Positions 28,601 to 30,760 of a stretch of DNA of 30,760 nt are shown one piece after another. The notes below the pieces were generated by a model, which saw nothing but the letters and a program-made list of their open reading frames with translations, searched no databases and was not told the DNA's origin. Position numbers and translations under genes: made by a program. Source of the stretch: Trichosphaerium sp. ATCC 40318 (lineage: Eukaryota; Discosea; Flabellinia; Trichosidae). Each line of letters opens with the position of its first letter. Position 1 is the first letter of the stretch. The stretch lies in assembly GCA_038496445.1 (NCBI GenBank), contig JALMLS010000357.1, forward strand, positions 1 to 30,760. Reading direction: 5' to 3'.

Positions 28601-30760
28601 CTCATTTCTCGTCAATGTCCCTGTTTTATCGCTAAAAATATACTGCGTCTAAACAGAAGATCATAGTTAGCTCCTGTTCTTATCATAGTACAAATAAGAT
28701 TCTACTTATCAAGGACTCACCCGTATCAACTCGTCATTAAGGTTTGAGTTCTTTGGCGTACAGCCAAGACCCTCTGTAGTCATTTCAGTGTCCCATACCA
28801 TCCAAATAGCTTGGAACAATTTTGCTAGCTCTACTGTGACCTTTTGAATAAACATAAGCAGGTGACTAACACTACAAGCTATTCACATAGAGTGACACGT
28901 ACAAAAAGAGAAATCGGAATGAAGTAAGAAAAGATGGCGAAATAACGAAGAAAGACTAATATTCCTTCAATAGCAGGATCTTCACCTCCAGCTAAATGAG
29001 GAGAATCTCTAACTTCTCTTCCCTAGAATAAAACGGTTAAAGGATATACAAACAGAACAAATAACTCACTTGAAACAAACCACCAGCAATAGAGACAATA
29101 AGCAACATGAGAAGTTTAAAGATAAATACAGCAAGAGCGATCCTAAAACCAAATTGTTAAAGAAAGCGTAAGAAAAAATCAAGAACCCTCACTTGTCAAG
29201 GAAACGGTCTACTTGAGACCTTTTAGAAGGTGGTGAAGATGCATTACACATAAGCTTTGTGTGCTTTCCAGGATACACCACAATACCATAAATCCAATCT
29301 GTGTTGCGCAAACTGCATCCCTAGAGCAAAAAAGTAAGCATAGTGAAATAAAAATGATATTGAATGACATCAATGTTACATACACGCATGAGTAGGTTAG
29401 ATGCATCAAGAGATATATCATGTTGTTCATCATTTGATCCAACAGTAATATTGGTAGTCGCTTTGAACTTACTGAGGAGTGCCCTCGGCGCTTCAGCTTT
29501 TAGAGTTCCCTTCAACAATATTAGACCTTATTTATCTAAAAACAAGCTAGAGAAGAAATGAAAAAAAAAAATCACGTGCCTTAATGTTGCATAGCTCATT
29601 AACATCAAACTCAGCTGTAACACTAATACTTTGCCTGGATTTTAAGGCTGTTTCACTAAAGAATGAGAGAGTTAAGACGAATTGTATTGCACAATAATAC
29701 AATTACATTCAAAAAAAATCAAAATAAAAACTTGCCCATCTAAACTAGACGTTTCTATGTAACAGCGACCACCAGTAGATGATGAAGATATACATACAAG
29801 ATCAGCGGGGAAAGCTCCTTTTCTTGAAACCTGTAGGCCTTGTTAACCAAAAAAAACAAGCAAAGAAACACAATAAAAGAAAAATTTTTTGAGTAATCAG
29901 GCGCCAACTAAGGCCTATAAGCGTTCCCCAATTTGTTACAAATACATAAGCAATGTGAAAATTTTTAAGCGTTAGACTATACAATGTATATCCAATCAAA
30001 AAAAAAGTATTTCAAGGAATCAAAAAAGAAAAGCAGACCGTCTTCCGGACTTACGGACTTACTCTTATAATATCACCCGTGTGTATATCTTTACTCTTTT
30101 TAACAACTATAGCCTTACTAACTGGATCATAAACATCAAACTTTCTGTTATTCTCCTTCTCATCTTCTCTCCAACGTTTCTTTTCGAAAACAAAATAAGC
30201 AAATGAAACATAAAAAAAAAAGAAAATACTCGTACATAGTCTTCGTATCCTTCTTTAACCATAGCAACACCCACTACAAATACAAGAGGGAATATTGAAC
30301 TGAATGGATTCAATGAAGAGGCCGCAGGAATAAGAGTAATAATAGCAACCAACAAGAAATAAATATTCGCAACTCTAAAAAGAAAGTCAATAATACTCAC
30401 TAATCAGCCAACACAATTATTAATGAAGTGCTTATTCTTTTTCCCAAACAACAGGAAACAACAATAAAAAATATTTCACAAAAAAAAGATGACACGTGAG
30501 ACACCAAACGAAAAGACTTTACAACATTCAAAAAAGAAATAAAAATCAACCCAAGGTTTTTTTTATGTTTGTTCGCATGACGTACCGTCTGAACTGTTCA
30601 TAAAGTTGTCTTGGAAAAAATGTAAGTGCTGTGTACTTTGTTGTTGTATAAATATTCTTCTTGAACTTCTAAACAGGGTGTCACCACAATTAGAAAGAGA
30701 ACTAAAAATAAAAAAACTCCAAAATAAAATAAAAAATAAATAAATAAAAAATCATACTCA
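25666..30760 (-). CDS. P4-type ATPase (phospholipid flippase), 5'-partial, 22 exons seen
   Basis: Exons: 30668-30586, 30374-30236, 30179-30063, 29830-29736, 29655-29580, 29509-29384, 29320-29193, 29142-29070, 29022-28903, 28840-28721, 28648-28423, 28357-28035, 27972-27751, 27668-27539, 27488-27451, 27395-27171, 27083-27001, 26926-26785, 26717-26576, 26488-26281, 26235-26035, 25876-25666, totalling 3,228 bp (1,075 aa), all in phase. A further donor at 30757 shows that the N-terminus lies outside. Motifs: [16 protein letters not shown], actuator [19 protein letters not shown] (the PISL motif of P4 flippases), [11 protein letters not shown] with the phosphorylated Asp at 28630, [41 protein letters not shown], then the C-terminal membrane block. 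The enzyme moves aminophospholipids to the cytosolic leaflet, usually with a CDC50 subunit. The tail ([18 protein letters not shown]) is acidic. Three introns start GC (28422, 29579, 29735). Confidence 0.95.

Noticed and set aside
29575-29580. GT donor inside GCACGTGA (GTGATT) instead of the GC donor
   Set aside because: In the ATPase it would add seven residues not expected in the family. At the equivalent chitinase and PH sites it puts the next exon out of frame. It remains possible only for the ATPase site.
1-30760. CRISPR arrays, rRNA genes, bacterial operons
   Set aside because: No regularly spaced repeat-spacer array, no rRNA-like sequence and no ribosome-binding-site-led gene strings. 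The only tandem repeats are LRR codons.

Overview
The window is nuclear DNA of an AT-rich (about one third GC by eye), intron-rich, probably unicellular eukaryote. The reasons are GT-AG and GC-AG introns that restore reading frame and conserved protein motifs, AATAAA signals a few bases after stop codons, a secreted GH18 chitinase, a P4-ATPase, and an expanded F-box/leucine-rich-repeat (LRR) family. I cannot name the species; a fungus-related or amoeboid protist would fit equally well.

Layout. (1) 1-2762: duplicated and broken material. It holds two direct copies of a ~400 bp repeat, an LRR fragment, an F-box fragment and one intact small gene for a stand-alone PH-domain protein (minus strand, three exons). 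(2) 2763-11442, minus strand: one F-box/LRR gene of 704 codons split by two transposons. A 734 bp element (10326-11059) has 8-bp target duplications TCAGTCAG, and a 5,818 bp element (3943-9760) has 8-bp duplications GGACACCC. Removing both elements plus one copy of each duplication restores one uninterrupted frame. (3) Inside the larger element, 17 exons separated by introns of about 40 bp read through without a stop. They encode a USP/UCH-like cysteine-peptidase domain followed by a piggyBac-superfamily transposase (DDD triad and C-terminal Cys/His domain). The 8-bp duplication and TAG... ends are not piggyBac-like (TTAA), so this may be an undescribed transposon type. (4) 11443-13718: third repeat copy, a truncated PH pseudogene, and a stretch without a recognised gene. 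(5) 13719-16362: two F-box/LRR genes, both broken by small indels. (6) 16414-18292, minus: GH18 chitinase, 12 exons. (7) 18293-22071: no gene recognised. (8) 22072-22818: secreted Cys-rich protein. (9) 24242-25228, minus: the intact F-box/LRR paralogue. (10) 25666-30760, minus: P4-ATPase (lipid flippase), 22 exons visible, N-terminus beyond the window.

How the parts relate. F-box/LRR proteins usually select substrates for SCF ubiquitin ligases. Here the family has spread by duplication, inversion, repeat-unit gain and loss, and transposon insertion. The chitinase and flippase genes are ordinary host genes and calibrate the splicing rules. Of 35 splice donors I could place in the PH, chitinase and ATPase genes, 6 start with GC, and GTAC is the commonest GT-type donor. 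The palindrome CACGTG is also strongly over-represented (24 by hand count).
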